Positions 1 to 7,923 of a stretch of DNA of 47,660 nt are shown here, piece after piece; position 1 is the stretch's first letter; the number at the start of each line of letters is the position of its first letter. This stretch comes from Caulobacter zeae (GTDB lineage: Bacteria > Pseudomonadota > Alphaproteobacteria > Caulobacterales > Caulobacteraceae). The stretch lies in contig NZ_PJRS01000048.1 in assembly GCF_002858925.1 (NCBI RefSeq), positions 1 through 47,660 on the forward strand. Direction: 5' to 3'. The notes beneath the pieces were generated by a model that saw only the letters and a program-made list of their open reading frames with translations, ran no database searches and had not been told where the DNA came from. The position numbers and the translations under genes were made by a program.

Positions 1-1
1 G

Positions 2-208
2 CGCGACGCCTTCCTCTTCAACTTCGTCGAGCTCTACAATCAGACCCGATTGCTATGCCTCGATCACAAGGCTCCCGCCGAACTCCTCGCCAAGCTCTCG
101 GGACACAACACGAAGGCGGGGAAACTCGATGCGAAGCGATCTGGACTCCTCAATGTCGATCCGCTCCAGGCGGCCGGGGCGTCCCGCAAGGCCGGGACGT
201 GCGCCTGA
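2..208 (+). CDS. DDE integrase-core transposase, C-terminal fragment (cut by window edge)
   Basis: The open frame from base 2 to a TGA at 206-208 encodes 68 residues. It begins RDAFLFNFVELYNQTR and continues LDHKAPAELLAKL and GHNTKAG. The pattern of an aromatic-rich helix, YNQTR and then a KAPAELL-type stretch is typical of the C-terminal end of rve/integrase-core (DDE) transposases of the IS3/IS481 kind, just after the catalytic Glu. The catalytic residues themselves would lie outside the window. The stop is well placed, so this is probably the natural C-terminus, but whether the element is intact cannot be seen. No clear terminal inverted repeat could be matched with only one end in view. 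The IS family is an inference. Confidence 0.6.
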   Translation, partial: RDAFLFNFVELYNQTRLLCLDHKAPAELLAKLSGHNTKAGKLDAKRSGLLNVDPLQAAGASRKAGTCA

Positions 209-261
209 CCGCGAATGTTCGGGAAGAACGGCCCCGGCGAGCCGTCCGCGTCGGGAAAGGC

Positions 262-290
262 TTGCATTCTCCGCGTTTCACGACTATCTG
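262..290 (+). promoter_or_regulatory. Possible sigma-70-type promoter for rpsB
   Basis: TTGCAT at 262-267 is followed after 17 bases by TATCTG at 285-290, about 135 bases before the rpsB start. The spacing is ideal and the -35 is good, but the -10 is only a partial match. The assignment rests on position and spacing alone. Confidence 0.35.
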
Positions 291-354
291 CGCGCCATTC
301 CACACGTGGACGTTCGGCAGCGTCGGGGAGACATCCCGTCGTCGCCGTTCCGGT

Positions 355-381
355 CCCGCCTCCAGAATGGTCTGGAGCGGG
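355..381 (+). promoter_or_regulatory. Hairpin in the rpsB 5' leader
   Basis: An inverted repeat pairs CTCCAGA (360-366) with TCTGGAG (371-377) around a four-base loop. It extends by CCCG/CGGG with one bulged C at 359, giving about 11 pairs. It ends 41 bases before the rpsB start. Autoregulation of rpsB by S2 through a leader RNA is known in gammaproteobacteria; a similar role here is an inference. There is no T-run after it, so a simple terminator is less likely. Confidence 0.45.
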
Positions 382-422
382 GGTGTCCACGGAGGTTCAA
401 CCGGAAAAAGGATAAAGGCCCG

Positions 423-1253
423 ATGGCTCTTCCCGAATTCTCCATGCGTCAGCTCCTGGAAGCCGGCGCCCACTTCGGTCACCAGACGCACCGCTGGAAC
501 CCGAAGATGGACCGCTACATCTTCGGTTCGCGCTCGAACATCCACATCATCGACCTGTCGCAGACCATCCCGCTGCTGCACCAAGCGCTGGTGAAGGTCC
601 GTGAAGTCGCCGCCGCCGGCGGCCGCGTGCTGTTCGTCGGCACCAAGCGCCAGGCTTCGGATCCGGTCGCCACGGCCGCCAAGCGCTGCGCCCAGTACTA
701 CGTGAATCACCGCTGGCTCGGCGGCACCCTGACGAACTGGCGCACCGTCTCGGGCTCGATCGCTCGTCTGCGCGAGCTGGAAGGCATCATGGGCGGCGAA
801 GGCGCCGGCCGTTCCAAGAAGGAACTGCTGCAGCTGACCCGCGAGCGCGACAAGCTGGAACTGTCGCTGGGCGGCATCAAGGACATGGGCGGCATCCCCG
901 ACATCATGTTCGTGATCGACACCAACAAGGAAGCGATCGCGATCCTTGAGGCCCGCAAGCTGAACATCCCGGTCGTCGCCATCCTCGACACCAACTGCGA
1001 TCCGGACGGCATCACCTACCCGATCCCGGGTAACGACGACGCCGCCCGCGCCCTGCAGCTGTACTGCGACCTGATCGCCGACGCCGTCCTGGACGGCCTG
1101 GCCGCTGGTCAAGCCGCTTCGGGCGTGGACCTGGGCGCTTCGGTCGCTCCGATCGAGCCGGCTCTGGCCCGCGAACTGACCCCGGAAGCCGCTCCCGAAG
1201 CCGCCGCCGAGGAAGTTGCTGCTCCGGCCGCCGACGAATCGGCCGCCGGCTGA
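423..1253 (+). CDS. rpsB: 30S ribosomal protein S2
   Basis: This 276-residue protein is S2 of the small ribosomal subunit, which sits at the head-body junction and is needed for S1 binding. The family hallmarks are clear: FSMRQLLEAGAHFGHQTHRWNPKM at the start (read in two parts), FVGTKRQA, NHRWLGGTLTNW and DTNCDPDGITYPIPGNDDA. The ATG at 423 matches the usual S2 N-terminus, although the frame stays open about 100 codons upstream. After residue 230 there is an Ala/Glu-rich tail (PEAAPEAAAEEVAAPAADES) of the acidic kind seen in many alphaproteobacterial S2 proteins. It is followed by tsf, as in most bacteria, with two hairpins in the gap. Confidence 0.97.
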   Translation: MALPEFSMRQLLEAGAHFGHQTHRWNPKMDRYIFGSRSNIHIIDLSQTIPLLHQALVKVREVAAAGGRVLFVGTKRQASDPVATAAKRCAQYYVNHRWLGGTLTNWRTVSGSIARLRELEGIMGGEGAGRSKKELLQLTRERDKLELSLGGIKDMGGIPDIMFVIDTNKEAIAILEARKLNIPVVAILDTNCDPDGITYPIPGNDDAARALQLYCDLIADAVLDGLAAGQAASGVDLGASVAPIEPALARELTPEAAPEAAAEEVAAPAADESAAG

Positions 1254-1261
1254 TTTTTCTT

Positions 1262-1295
1262 CGGCCGCCGGCCTCCCTCCGGGGAGCGGCGGCCG
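1262..1295 (+). terminator. GC-rich hairpin after rpsB
   Basis: CGGCCGCCG (1262-1270) pairs perfectly with CGGCGGCCG (1287-1295), and the loop itself can form a CTCCC/GGGGAG stem. It begins nine bases after the rpsB stop and has no T-run. It could be a partial terminator or an mRNA 3'-end stabiliser that sets the rpsB:tsf ratio. Confidence 0.45.
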
Positions 1296-1310
1296 TCGCG
1301 CTACCGACAC

Positions 1311-1336
1311 GCGACCGGGCTATCAAGCCCGGTCGC
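1311..1336 (+). terminator. Second hairpin between rpsB and tsf
   Basis: GCGACCGGGC (1311-1320) and GCCCGGTCGC (1327-1336) form a perfect 10-bp stem with the loop TATCAA. A weak AT-rich stretch follows rather than a T-run. It lies 26 bases before the tsf start. With the hairpin at 1262-1295 it forms a tandem pair suited to attenuation between two genes that need different output. Confidence 0.5.
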
Positions 1337-1362
1337 TAAACGTTTGAATCTGGAGATTTTCC

Positions 1363-2304
1363 ATGGCTGAGATCACGGCTGCGCTGGTCAAGGAACTGCG
1401 CGAAAAGTCCGGCGTCGGCATGATGGACTGCAAGAAGGCCCTGGCCGAGAACAACGGCGACATCGAGGCCTCCATCGACTGGCTGCGCGCCAAGGGCCTG
1501 TCCAAGGCCGCCAAGAAGGCCGATCGCGCCGCCGCCGAAGGCCTGGTGGCCATCGCCGTGTCGGAAAGCGGCGCGGGTGAAACCGCCACCGCCGTCGAAG
1601 TGAACGCCGAAACCGACTTCGTGTCGCGCAACGACCTGTTCCAGGTCGCCGCTCGTCAGATCGCCGGCGCCGCCCTGGGCACCGACGGTTCGATCGACGC
1701 CATCACCAGCGCCAAGCTGGCCGGCGGCGAGACCGTTCAGGACCACCTGACCAACCTGATCGCCACGATCGGCGAGAACATGATGGTCCGTCGCGCCGCC
1801 AAGCACAGCGTCGAGAACGGCGTCGTCGCCTCGTACGTCCACAACGCCACCGCGCCGGACCTCGGCCGCATCGGCGTGCTGGTCGCCCTCGAGTCGACCG
1901 CTGGCGACAAGGCCGCCCTGCGCGAACTGGGCCGCAAGATCGCCATGCACGTGGCCGCGACCGCTCCGCTGTCGCTGTCGCCGGAAGATCTGGACCCGGC
2001 CGCCATCGAGCGTGAGAAGGCCGTGTTCACCGAGCAGGCTCTGGAGTCGGGCAAGCCGGCTTCGGTCATCGAGAAGATGATCGAAGGCCGCATCCGCAAG
2101 TTCCTGGAAGAAGTCGTGCTGCTGAAGCAAGCCTTCGTCATGAACCCGGACCAGACCGTCGAGCAACTGGTGGCCGAAGCCGGCAAGACCCTCGGCGCGC
2201 CAATCACCGTGAAGGGCTTCACCCGTCTCGCCCTCGGCGAAGGCGTGGAAAAGAAGCAGGACGACTTCGCCGCCGAAGTCGCCTCGATGACCGGTCAGGC
2301 CTAA
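1363..2304 (+). CDS. tsf: Translation elongation factor Ts
   Basis: The 313-residue protein is the guanine-nucleotide exchange factor that recycles EF-Tu-GDP to EF-Tu-GTP in the cytoplasm. The N-terminal UBA-like module is plain (ALVKELREKSGVGMMDCKKAL), followed by the signature ASIDWLRAKG and the core motif VEVNAETDFVSRND. The C-terminal part (EKMIEGRIRKFLEEVVLLKQ, then FVMNPDQTVEQ) is the dimerisation and EF-Tu contact region. The ATG at 1363 has a TGGAG-type ribosome-binding site just upstream. Its length is close to the family norm of about 280-310. It is followed by a strong intrinsic terminator, which separates the rpsB-tsf unit from pyrH. Confidence 0.97.
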   Translation: MAEITAALVKELREKSGVGMMDCKKALAENNGDIEASIDWLRAKGLSKAAKKADRAAAEGLVAIAVSESGAGETATAVEVNAETDFVSRNDLFQVAARQIAGAALGTDGSIDAITSAKLAGGETVQDHLTNLIATIGENMMVRRAAKHSVENGVVASYVHNATAPDLGRIGVLVALESTAGDKAALRELGRKIAMHVAATAPLSLSPEDLDPAAIEREKAVFTEQALESGKPASVIEKMIEGRIRKFLEEVVLLKQAFVMNPDQTVEQLVAEAGKTLGAPITVKGFTRLALGEGVEKKQDDFAAEVASMTGQA

Positions 2305-2367
2305 GGCTGATCAAGACAATGAAGGCGGCGGGCCCTGGGCTCGCCGCTTTCAAGGTCGATAAAGGAA

Positions 2368-2407
2368 GGGCGCGGCGCGGATCGAACGCGCGCCGCGCCC
2401 TTTTTTT
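2368..2407 (+). terminator. Strong intrinsic terminator after tsf
   Basis: GGGCGCGGCGCG (2368-2379) pairs perfectly with CGCGCCGCGCCC (2389-2400) over 12 bp and is followed directly by seven T (2401-2407). This is the clearest rho-independent terminator in the window. It closes the rpsB-tsf unit and implies a separate promoter for pyrH in 2408-2506, although no good -35/-10 pair stands out there. Confidence 0.9.
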
Positions 2408-2506
2408 GCGCTTGTACGGCGTCGCGCCGCCATGGCGCAAAACCGATCCCACTTTTGTGTAACGCGCACTATGGTGCGTGCCGACGACTCAGGAAGAGCC
2501 CGGTTC

Positions 2507-3238
2507 ATGTCTGATCCCATCCCCGCCAAGCCCTATCGTCGCCTTCTGCTCAAGGTTTCCGGCGAAGTGCTGATGGGCGACACGCCCTACGGGATCGACA
2601 CCAACACCGTTCAGTCCGTCGCCCTGGACATCGCCGAGATCGTCAAGTCCGGCGTCGAGCTGTGCCTGGTGATCGGCGGCGGCAACATCTTCCGCGGCAT
2701 GGCCGGCGCGGCCAAGGGCATGGAGCGCTCCAGCGCCGACTACATGGGCATGTTGGCCACGGTGATGAACGCCCTGGCCATGCAGGACGCTCTCGAGCGC
2801 ATCGGCGTCGAGACCCGCGTGCAGTCGGCCATTCCGATGGCCACCGTCTGCGAGCCCTATATCCGCCGCCGCGCCCAGCGCCATCTCGAGAAGGGCCGCG
2901 TGGTGATCTTCGCCGCCGGCACCGGCAACCCGTTCTTCACCACCGACACCGCCGCCGCCCTGCGCGCCGCCGAGATGCAGTGCGACGCCCTGTTCAAGGG
3001 CACCAGCGTCGACGGCGTCTACACCGCCGATCCCAAGAAGGATCCGACCGCCCAGCGCTACGACCGCCTGACCTACATGGACGTGCTGGCCAAGGACCTG
3101 CGCGTCATGGACGCCTCGGCGGTCGCGCTCATGCGCGACAGCAACATCCCGATCGTGGTGTTTTCGATCAAGGGGCGGGGCAACCTGCTCAGCGTGCTGC
3201 GTGGCGAAGGCACGCACACCGTCGTCGCGAACGCCTGA
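2507..3238 (+). CDS. pyrH: UMP kinase
   Basis: The 243-residue product phosphorylates UMP to UDP with ATP in pyrimidine nucleotide synthesis. It belongs to the amino-acid-kinase fold, not the NMP-kinase fold, and is usually a hexamer regulated by GTP and UTP. Visible motifs are YRRLLLKVSGEVLMGD, the glycine-rich VIGGGNIFRG, the ADYMGMLATVMNALA stretch, and FAAGTGNPFFTTDTAAALRAAE for nucleotide binding. DGVYTADPKKDP is the typical late motif. The frame is open upstream to 2432, but the family N-terminus and an AGGAAGAG site about ten bases upstream support the ATG at 2507. It lies 27 bases before frr, the usual neighbour. Confidence 0.96.
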   Translation: MSDPIPAKPYRRLLLKVSGEVLMGDTPYGIDTNTVQSVALDIAEIVKSGVELCLVIGGGNIFRGMAGAAKGMERSSADYMGMLATVMNALAMQDALERIGVETRVQSAIPMATVCEPYIRRRAQRHLEKGRVVIFAAGTGNPFFTTDTAAALRAAEMQCDALFKGTSVDGVYTADPKKDPTAQRYDRLTYMDVLAKDLRVMDASAVALMRDSNIPIVVFSIKGRGNLLSVLRGEGTHTVVANA

Positions 3239-3265
3239 TTTCATAAAGCGAAGAGAGCCCACGCC

Positions 3266-3832
3266 ATGGCCGCCGCCGAAAAGCCCGTCCTTTCCCGCTA
3301 CAAAGACCGCATGGACAAGGCCGTGCTCGCCCTGAAGGACGAGTTCGGCTCCCTGCGCACCGGCCGCGCCTCGGCCAGCCTGCTCGACCAGGTGATGGTC
3401 GAAGCCTACGGTTCGAGCACGCCGCTGAACGCCGTGGCTTCGGTCAGCGTGCCCGAGCCGCGCCAGATCAACGTCAGCGTCTGGGACCGCGGCGTCGTCG
3501 TCTCGGTCGAGAAGGCCATCCGCGCCTCGGGCCTGGGCCTGAACCCGGTCGTCGAAGGCCAGAACCTGCGTATCCCGATCCCGCCGCTGACCGAGGAGCG
3601 CCGCAAGGACCTCTCGAAGATCGCCGGCAAGTACGCCGAGCAGCAGAAGATCGCCGTGCGCAACATTCGTCGCGACGCCAACGACGACCTGAAGAAGGCC
3701 GAGAAGGACAACGCGGTCAACGAGGATGAGCGCAAGAAGATGGAAGCCGAGGTCCAGAAGCTGACCGACGAAGCCATCAAGCGCATCGACGAGGCCTTGA
3801 AAACCAAGGAACAAGAGATCATGCAGGTCTGA
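3266..3832 (+). CDS. frr: Ribosome recycling factor
   Basis: The 188-residue protein works with EF-G to split post-termination ribosomes. Its length matches the family (about 185). The family signatures are visible: LKDEFGSLRTGRAS in the first helix, YGSSTPLNAVASVSVPEPR in the small domain, and then the long helical bundle with LTEERRKDLSKIAGKYAEQ and VRNIRRDANDDLKK. It starts 27 bases after pyrH, almost certainly on the same message. The 65-base gap to uppS has a weak GCCCG/CGGGC hairpin only. Confidence 0.97.
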   Translation: MAAAEKPVLSRYKDRMDKAVLALKDEFGSLRTGRASASLLDQVMVEAYGSSTPLNAVASVSVPEPRQINVSVWDRGVVVSVEKAIRASGLGLNPVVEGQNLRIPIPPLTEERRKDLSKIAGKYAEQQKIAVRNIRRDANDDLKKAEKDNAVNEDERKKMEAEVQKLTDEAIKRIDEALKTKEQEIMQV

Positions 3833-3897
3833 TCGTCCTCTCTGGTCAGGCCCGACTAGCGGGCTCCTGGGGGATGAGAAGGGAAGGCTAAGAGCGC

Positions 3898-4674
3898 ATG
3901 TCGCCGAAGACCGGCCTGCAGACCAAGACCGCGCGCCCCGGGGGCGAGGCCGGCGCGGGACTGCATGCGGCCATCATCATGGACGGCAACGGCCGGTGGG
4001 CCAAGCGTCGCGGCATGCCGCGCGCGCTGGGCCACCGGGCCGGCGTCAATGCGCTCAAGCGCACGGTCGAGGGCGCGCCCGCGGCCGGAGTCGGCGTGCT
4101 GACGGTGTTCGGCTTCTCGACCGAAAACTGGCGTCGTCCGGCGCAGGAAGTCTCCGAGCTGATGGGCCTGCTCAAGGCCTATGTCGAATCGGACCTCGAT
4201 CGGCTCAGCCGTGAAGGCGTCCGCGTGCGGATCATCGGCCGGCGCACGGGCCTGTCGCCCGACGTGCTGGAAGTGATCGAGCGCGCCGAGCGCCGCACCG
4301 CCCATAATGACAGCTTCCTGCTGCAGGTGGCCTTCAACTATGGCGGCCAGGCCGATATCGCCGACGCCGCGCGCCGGTTCGCCGAGCGTGTGGAGCGGGG
4401 CGAGGCTAGGGCGGCCGACCTGGACGAGGCGACGTTCGGCTCGTTCCTTTCGACCTCGGCCGCGCCGGCCCCGGACCTGATCGTGCGCACCAGCGGCGAG
4501 CACCGGATCTCGAACTTCCTGCTTTGGGAATGCGCCTACGCCGAACTGGTGTTCCAGGACGTGCTGTGGCCCGACTACGGCCCCGAGCACCTGGCCGCCG
4601 CCGTCGCGGAATATCGTAGCCGTGACCGGCGCTATGGAGGCATTGCGGCCGATGACGTCGCCGTCGCCGGCTAA
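3898..4674 (+). CDS. uppS: Isoprenyl transferase (undecaprenyl diphosphate synthase)
   Basis: The 258-residue enzyme condenses isopentenyl diphosphate onto farnesyl diphosphate to make C55-PP, the lipid carrier for peptidoglycan and O-antigen. The cis-prenyltransferase motifs are present: IIMDGNGRWAKRRG near residues 23-36, with the Mg-binding Asp; GHRAGV; LTVFGFSTENWRRP; and, near the C-terminus, DLIVRTSGEHRISNFLLWE. In many homologues the last motif reads RTSGExRLSNFLLWQ. The N-terminal 20 residues before the core are variable. A GGGAAGG site lies about ten bases upstream of the ATG. Its 3' end overlaps the start of cdsA. Confidence 0.95.
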   Translation: MSPKTGLQTKTARPGGEAGAGLHAAIIMDGNGRWAKRRGMPRALGHRAGVNALKRTVEGAPAAGVGVLTVFGFSTENWRRPAQEVSELMGLLKAYVESDLDRLSREGVRVRIIGRRTGLSPDVLEVIERAERRTAHNDSFLLQVAFNYGGQADIADAARRFAERVERGEARAADLDEATFGSFLSTSAAPAPDLIVRTSGEHRISNFLLWECAYAELVFQDVLWPDYGPEHLAAAVAEYRSRDRRYGGIAADDVAVAG

Positions 4675-5500
4675 GCGCTTCAACTGGAGCAATCTTGGGA
4701 CGCGCGTGGCTTCGGCCACGGTGCTCGTGCCCACGGTCGTGGCCGCCGTCTGGTTCGGCGGCGTGTGGTTCCTGCTGCTTCTGGCCGTATGCACCGCGCT
4801 CCTGGCGCGCGAGTGGGGCATGATGAGCGCGCCCAAGGCCCCGGTCGGCGTCGCCGTCGCCGTCGGCGTGGCGGTGTTGATCTCGCTCGTCGCGGCGTTC
4901 CGCGGCCACTACATCCTCACCTGGCCCCTGGCGGCCGCCGGCGCGTTCGCTGCGGCCCTGCTGGCCCGCGGCGCGGTGGAGCGCCGGGCCGACGCGGCCT
5001 ATGGCGTCATCTATATCGCGCCGGCCTGCATCACGCTGCTGTGGCTGCGCCTCAGCCCGGCTGGCCTGTCATGGACGCTGCTGCTGTTCGCGGTGACCTG
5101 GTTCGCCGACATCTTCGCCTACGTCACCGGCAGCATCTTCAAGGGCCCCAAGCTGTGGCCCCGGTTCTCGCCCAACAAGACCTGGTCGGGCTTCTTCGGC
5201 GGCCTGCTGGCCGCGGCCCTGGCGGCGATCGGCGTCGACCTGCTGGCCGAGGCCCTGCCGCGCCTGCCCGACATGGACCTGACCTGGCCCGTGGCCGCCG
5301 TGATCGGCTTCCTCGGCGGGCTGGCCACCATGACCGGCGACCTTTGGGAATCGATGCTCAAGCGCCGTTTCGGCGTGAAGGATTCCGGCGACCTGATCCC
5401 CGGCCATGGCGGCCTGCTCGACCGGGTCGACGGCCTGATGTTCGCCGCCATCGTCGTGGCCGCCGTGCGCCTGTTCGACCAGTGGGGATGGCTGCCTTGA
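4652..5500 (+). CDS. cdsA: Phosphatidate cytidylyltransferase (CDP-diglyceride synthase)
   Basis: This polytopic membrane enzyme makes CDP-diacylglycerol from phosphatidic acid and CTP, the branch point for all phospholipids. About 282 residues contain seven or so hydrophobic segments. The family signature lies near the C-terminus: SPNKTWSGFFGG, then GDLWESMLKRRFGVKDSGDLIPGHGGLLDRVDGL. Possible starts are GTG 4622, ATG 4634 and ATG 4652. I chose 4652 because TGGAGG at 4635-4640 is correctly spaced for it. It overlaps uppS by 23 bases, and its own 3' end overlaps dxr by 13, so translation is likely coupled. Confidence 0.94.
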   Translation: MTSPSPAKRFNWSNLGTRVASATVLVPTVVAAVWFGGVWFLLLLAVCTALLAREWGMMSAPKAPVGVAVAVGVAVLISLVAAFRGHYILTWPLAAAGAFAAALLARGAVERRADAAYGVIYIAPACITLLWLRLSPAGLSWTLLLFAVTWFADIFAYVTGSIFKGPKLWPRFSPNKTWSGFFGGLLAAALAAIGVDLLAEALPRLPDMDLTWPVAAVIGFLGGLATMTGDLWESMLKRRFGVKDSGDLIPGHGGLLDRVDGLMFAAIVVAAVRLFDQWGWLP

Positions 5501-6678
5501 CCACACGTAAGGTGGTGGTGCTGGGTTCGACCGGCTCCATCGGCGTTTCCACCCTTGATCTCTTCGAGCAGTCCAAGGTCCCGGTCGAGATCCTGGCCCT
5601 GGCGGCCGGCCGCAATGTCGAGCGCCTGGCGCAGCAGGCGCTGCGCTGGCGGCCGAAGCTGGCGGTGATCGAGGACGAGGCCCTGCTGGGCGACCTGCGC
5701 GAGCGCCTGGCTGGTTCCGGCGTCGAGGCCGCGGCCGGTCCGGCCGCCGTCGCCGAAGCGGCGGCCATGGGCGCCGACTGGGTGATGTCGGCCATTGTCG
5801 GCGCGGCGGGCCTTGCCCCGACGCTTGCGGCGGCCCGCACGGGCGCCGTGGTGGCCCTGGCCAACAAGGAAAGCCTGGTCTGCGCCGGCCCCGAACTGCT
5901 GCGCATCTCGCGTGCTGCGGGCGGGACGGTGATCCCCGTCGATTCCGAGCATTCGGCGATCTTCCAGGTGTTGCAGCCGGCCTGCCTGGACCGCGTCGCG
6001 CGCCTGATCCTCACGGCCTCGGGCGGTCCGTTCCGCACCTGGACCCGCGAGCAGATGGCCCTGGCCACGCCCGAGCAGGCCATCGCCCATCCCAACTGGT
6101 CGATGGGCGCCAAGATCTCGGTCGATTCCGCGTCGATGATGAACAAGGGGCTCGAGATGATCGAGGCCTCCTACCTGTTCGACACCCCGGAAGACCGCAT
6201 CGGCGTCGTCATCCACCCGCAATCGGTGATTCACAGCCTTGTGGAATACACCGACGGCTCGACCCTGGCGCAGCTGGGCCCGCCCGACATGCGCAGCCCG
6301 ATTTCCTATGCCTATTCCTGGCCCGAGCGCCTGGCCTGGCCGGCTAAGCCCCTGGATCTTGGGGCCTATGGCCAGCTGACCTTCGAGGATCCGGACCTTG
6401 CGCGCTTCCCGCTGCTGGGCGTCGCGCGCGAGGCCCTGCGCCTGGGCGGCGGGGCGCCGACGGCGATGAACGCGGCGAATGAAGTCGCCGTCGCGGCTTT
6501 CCTTGACCGACAGATCGGCTTTCTCGATATTGCCGCGTCGGTTGAGGGGACGCTGGAACGCATGAACGGGGTAGGGGACCTCGCCGTAACGGCAGGTGAC
6601 GTTCTTGATACAGCCGTCATGATCGACGGTTCCGCTCGCCGTATTGCGGCCGAGGTTGTCGCTCACAAGCGGCATTAG
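5488..6678 (+). CDS. dxr: 1-deoxy-D-xylulose-5-phosphate reductoisomerase
   Basis: This 396-residue enzyme converts DXP to MEP with NADPH, the committed step of the non-mevalonate isoprenoid pathway that feeds uppS. The N-terminal NADPH site is VVVLGSTGSIGVSTLDL. ANKESLVCAG is the NADPH/substrate contact, and VDSEHSAIFQ carries the metal-binding Asp and Glu. HPNWSMGAKISVDSASMMNKG is the substrate loop and catalytic core. The C-terminal helical domain includes NAANEVAVAAFL. The ATG at 5488 gives MAALTTRKVVVLG and overlaps the cdsA stop. The frame is open far upstream only because of the high GC content. Confidence 0.96.
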   Translation: MAALTTRKVVVLGSTGSIGVSTLDLFEQSKVPVEILALAAGRNVERLAQQALRWRPKLAVIEDEALLGDLRERLAGSGVEAAAGPAAVAEAAAMGADWVMSAIVGAAGLAPTLAAARTGAVVALANKESLVCAGPELLRISRAAGGTVIPVDSEHSAIFQVLQPACLDRVARLILTASGGPFRTWTREQMALATPEQAIAHPNWSMGAKISVDSASMMNKGLEMIEASYLFDTPEDRIGVVIHPQSVIHSLVEYTDGSTLAQLGPPDMRSPISYAYSWPERLAWPAKPLDLGAYGQLTFEDPDLARFPLLGVAREALRLGGGAPTAMNAANEVAVAAFLDRQIGFLDIAASVEGTLERMNGVGDLAVTAGDVLDTAVMIDGSARRIAAEVVAHKRH

Positions 6679-6709
6679 GAAGTGACCGGGGAGCTCTGAT
6701 TCCAAGCCG

Positions 6710-7906
6710 ATGATCGGTCTTCTGATCGCGATCGTGTCCATGGTCATCGTGCTGTCCGTCGTCGTGACGGTGCACGAACTGGGACATTATTGGGCCGCGC
6801 GGGCCTGCGGGGTGGCGATCGATCGCTTCTCCATCGGCTTTGGCGCGCCCCTGGTTTCCTGGCGTGACAAGCGCGGCGTGGAATGGCGGATCGCCGCGAT
6901 CCCGCTGGGCGGCTACGTGCGCTTCGCCGGCGACGAGAACGCCGCCAGCGTGCCCGACCAGAACGACCTGGACGCGATGAAGCGCGAGATCGCCGATCGC
7001 GAAGGCGCCGCGGCGCTCAAGCAGTATTTCCATTTCAAGCCGGTCTGGCAGAGGGCGATCATCGCCGCCGCCGGTCCGATCGCCAATTTCATCCTGGCCA
7101 TCCTGGTCTTCGCGGTGATGCAGGTGGCCATCGGCGACCTGAAGACCCAGGTCATCGTGCAGGGCGTAGAGCCCAAGAGCGCCGCCGCCGCCGCTGGCTT
7201 CAAGCCCGCCGACGTGATCGTGAAGATGGATGGCAAGGCCGTCGAAAGCTATCGCGACGTCGCCGCCTATGTGAGCCTGCGCGCCAAGCTGCCCGTGCAG
7301 TTCACGGTGCAGCGCGCCCAGCAGACGCTCGAGCTCACCGCCACGCCGACGCTGGTCGAGCAGAAGGACGAGATCGCCGGTCGCGTGAAGGTCGGCCGTC
7401 TGGGCGTGGCGCTCGGCGGTCGCGGCTATTTCGAACGGTCCTCGGTCTGGATGGCGATCCCGCGCGCCACGGTGCAGGTCTGGGACATGCTCAAGACCAT
7501 CGGCTTCTATCTCGGGCGCCTGGTGACCGGCCAGCTGCCGGCCGACCAGATCAGCGGCATCATCGGAATCGGCAAGACCGCCGGCGCGGTGACCCAGGCC
7601 AGCGTCGAGGGCGCGCCCGACCTGAAGACCATGATCATCCGCACGGTCGCCAGCCAGGCCATCCTGATCGCCAGCCTGTCGGTCAGCATCGGCTTCATGA
7701 ACCTGCTGCCGATCCCGGTTCTGGATGGCGGGCACCTGCTGCTCTACGCCTATGAGGCCGTCTTCCGGCGACCTCTGCGGGCCGACTTCCAGGCCGCCGG
7801 GTTCCGCGCCGGCCTTGCCCTGATCCTTTGTTTCATGCTGTTCGCGGCGTGGAACGACCTCAACCGCTACGACGTGTTCAAATTCATCGGCGGCCTGTTC
7901 ACGTGA
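6710..7906 (+). CDS. rseP: RIP metalloprotease RseP/MmpA (site-2 protease)
   Basis: This inner-membrane zinc protease of 398 residues cuts substrates within the membrane. In E. coli it cleaves the anti-sigma factor RseA. In Caulobacter crescentus the homologue MmpA is known to clear the PodJ fragment, and that role here is inferred from lineage. The active site HELGH is at residues 22-26, inside the first membrane helix. A PDZ domain follows around residues 135-215 (GVEPKSAAAAAGFKPADVIVKMDG, read in parts). The third zinc ligand lies in NLLPIPVLDGGHLL near residue 330. It is placed between dxr and bamA, as in many proteobacteria. Confidence 0.95.
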   Translation: MIGLLIAIVSMVIVLSVVVTVHELGHYWAARACGVAIDRFSIGFGAPLVSWRDKRGVEWRIAAIPLGGYVRFAGDENAASVPDQNDLDAMKREIADREGAAALKQYFHFKPVWQRAIIAAAGPIANFILAILVFAVMQVAIGDLKTQVIVQGVEPKSAAAAAGFKPADVIVKMDGKAVESYRDVAAYVSLRAKLPVQFTVQRAQQTLELTATPTLVEQKDEIAGRVKVGRLGVALGGRGYFERSSVWMAIPRATVQVWDMLKTIGFYLGRLVTGQLPADQISGIIGIGKTAGAVTQASVEGAPDLKTMIIRTVASQAILIASLSVSIGFMNLLPIPVLDGGHLLLYAYEAVFRRPLRADFQAAGFRAGLALILCFMLFAAWNDLNRYDVFKFIGGLFT

Positions 7907-7923
7907 ACGATCGCCGCCCGTCC

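Noticed and set aside
129..422. Upstream extension of rpsB to base 129
   Set aside because: The 98 extra residues are Arg/Pro-rich and cross the transposase tail; S2 proteins begin at the ATG at 423.
2474..2478. Short inverted repeat CGCAC-TATG-GTGCG near pyrH as an operator
   Set aside because: Five base pairs around a four-base loop is expected by chance in DNA of this composition.
4765..5487. N-terminal extension of dxr upstream of 5488
   Set aside because: The extra 241 residues are Arg/Gly/Pro-rich out-of-frame cdsA sequence; the family starts at the NADPH motif near 5488.
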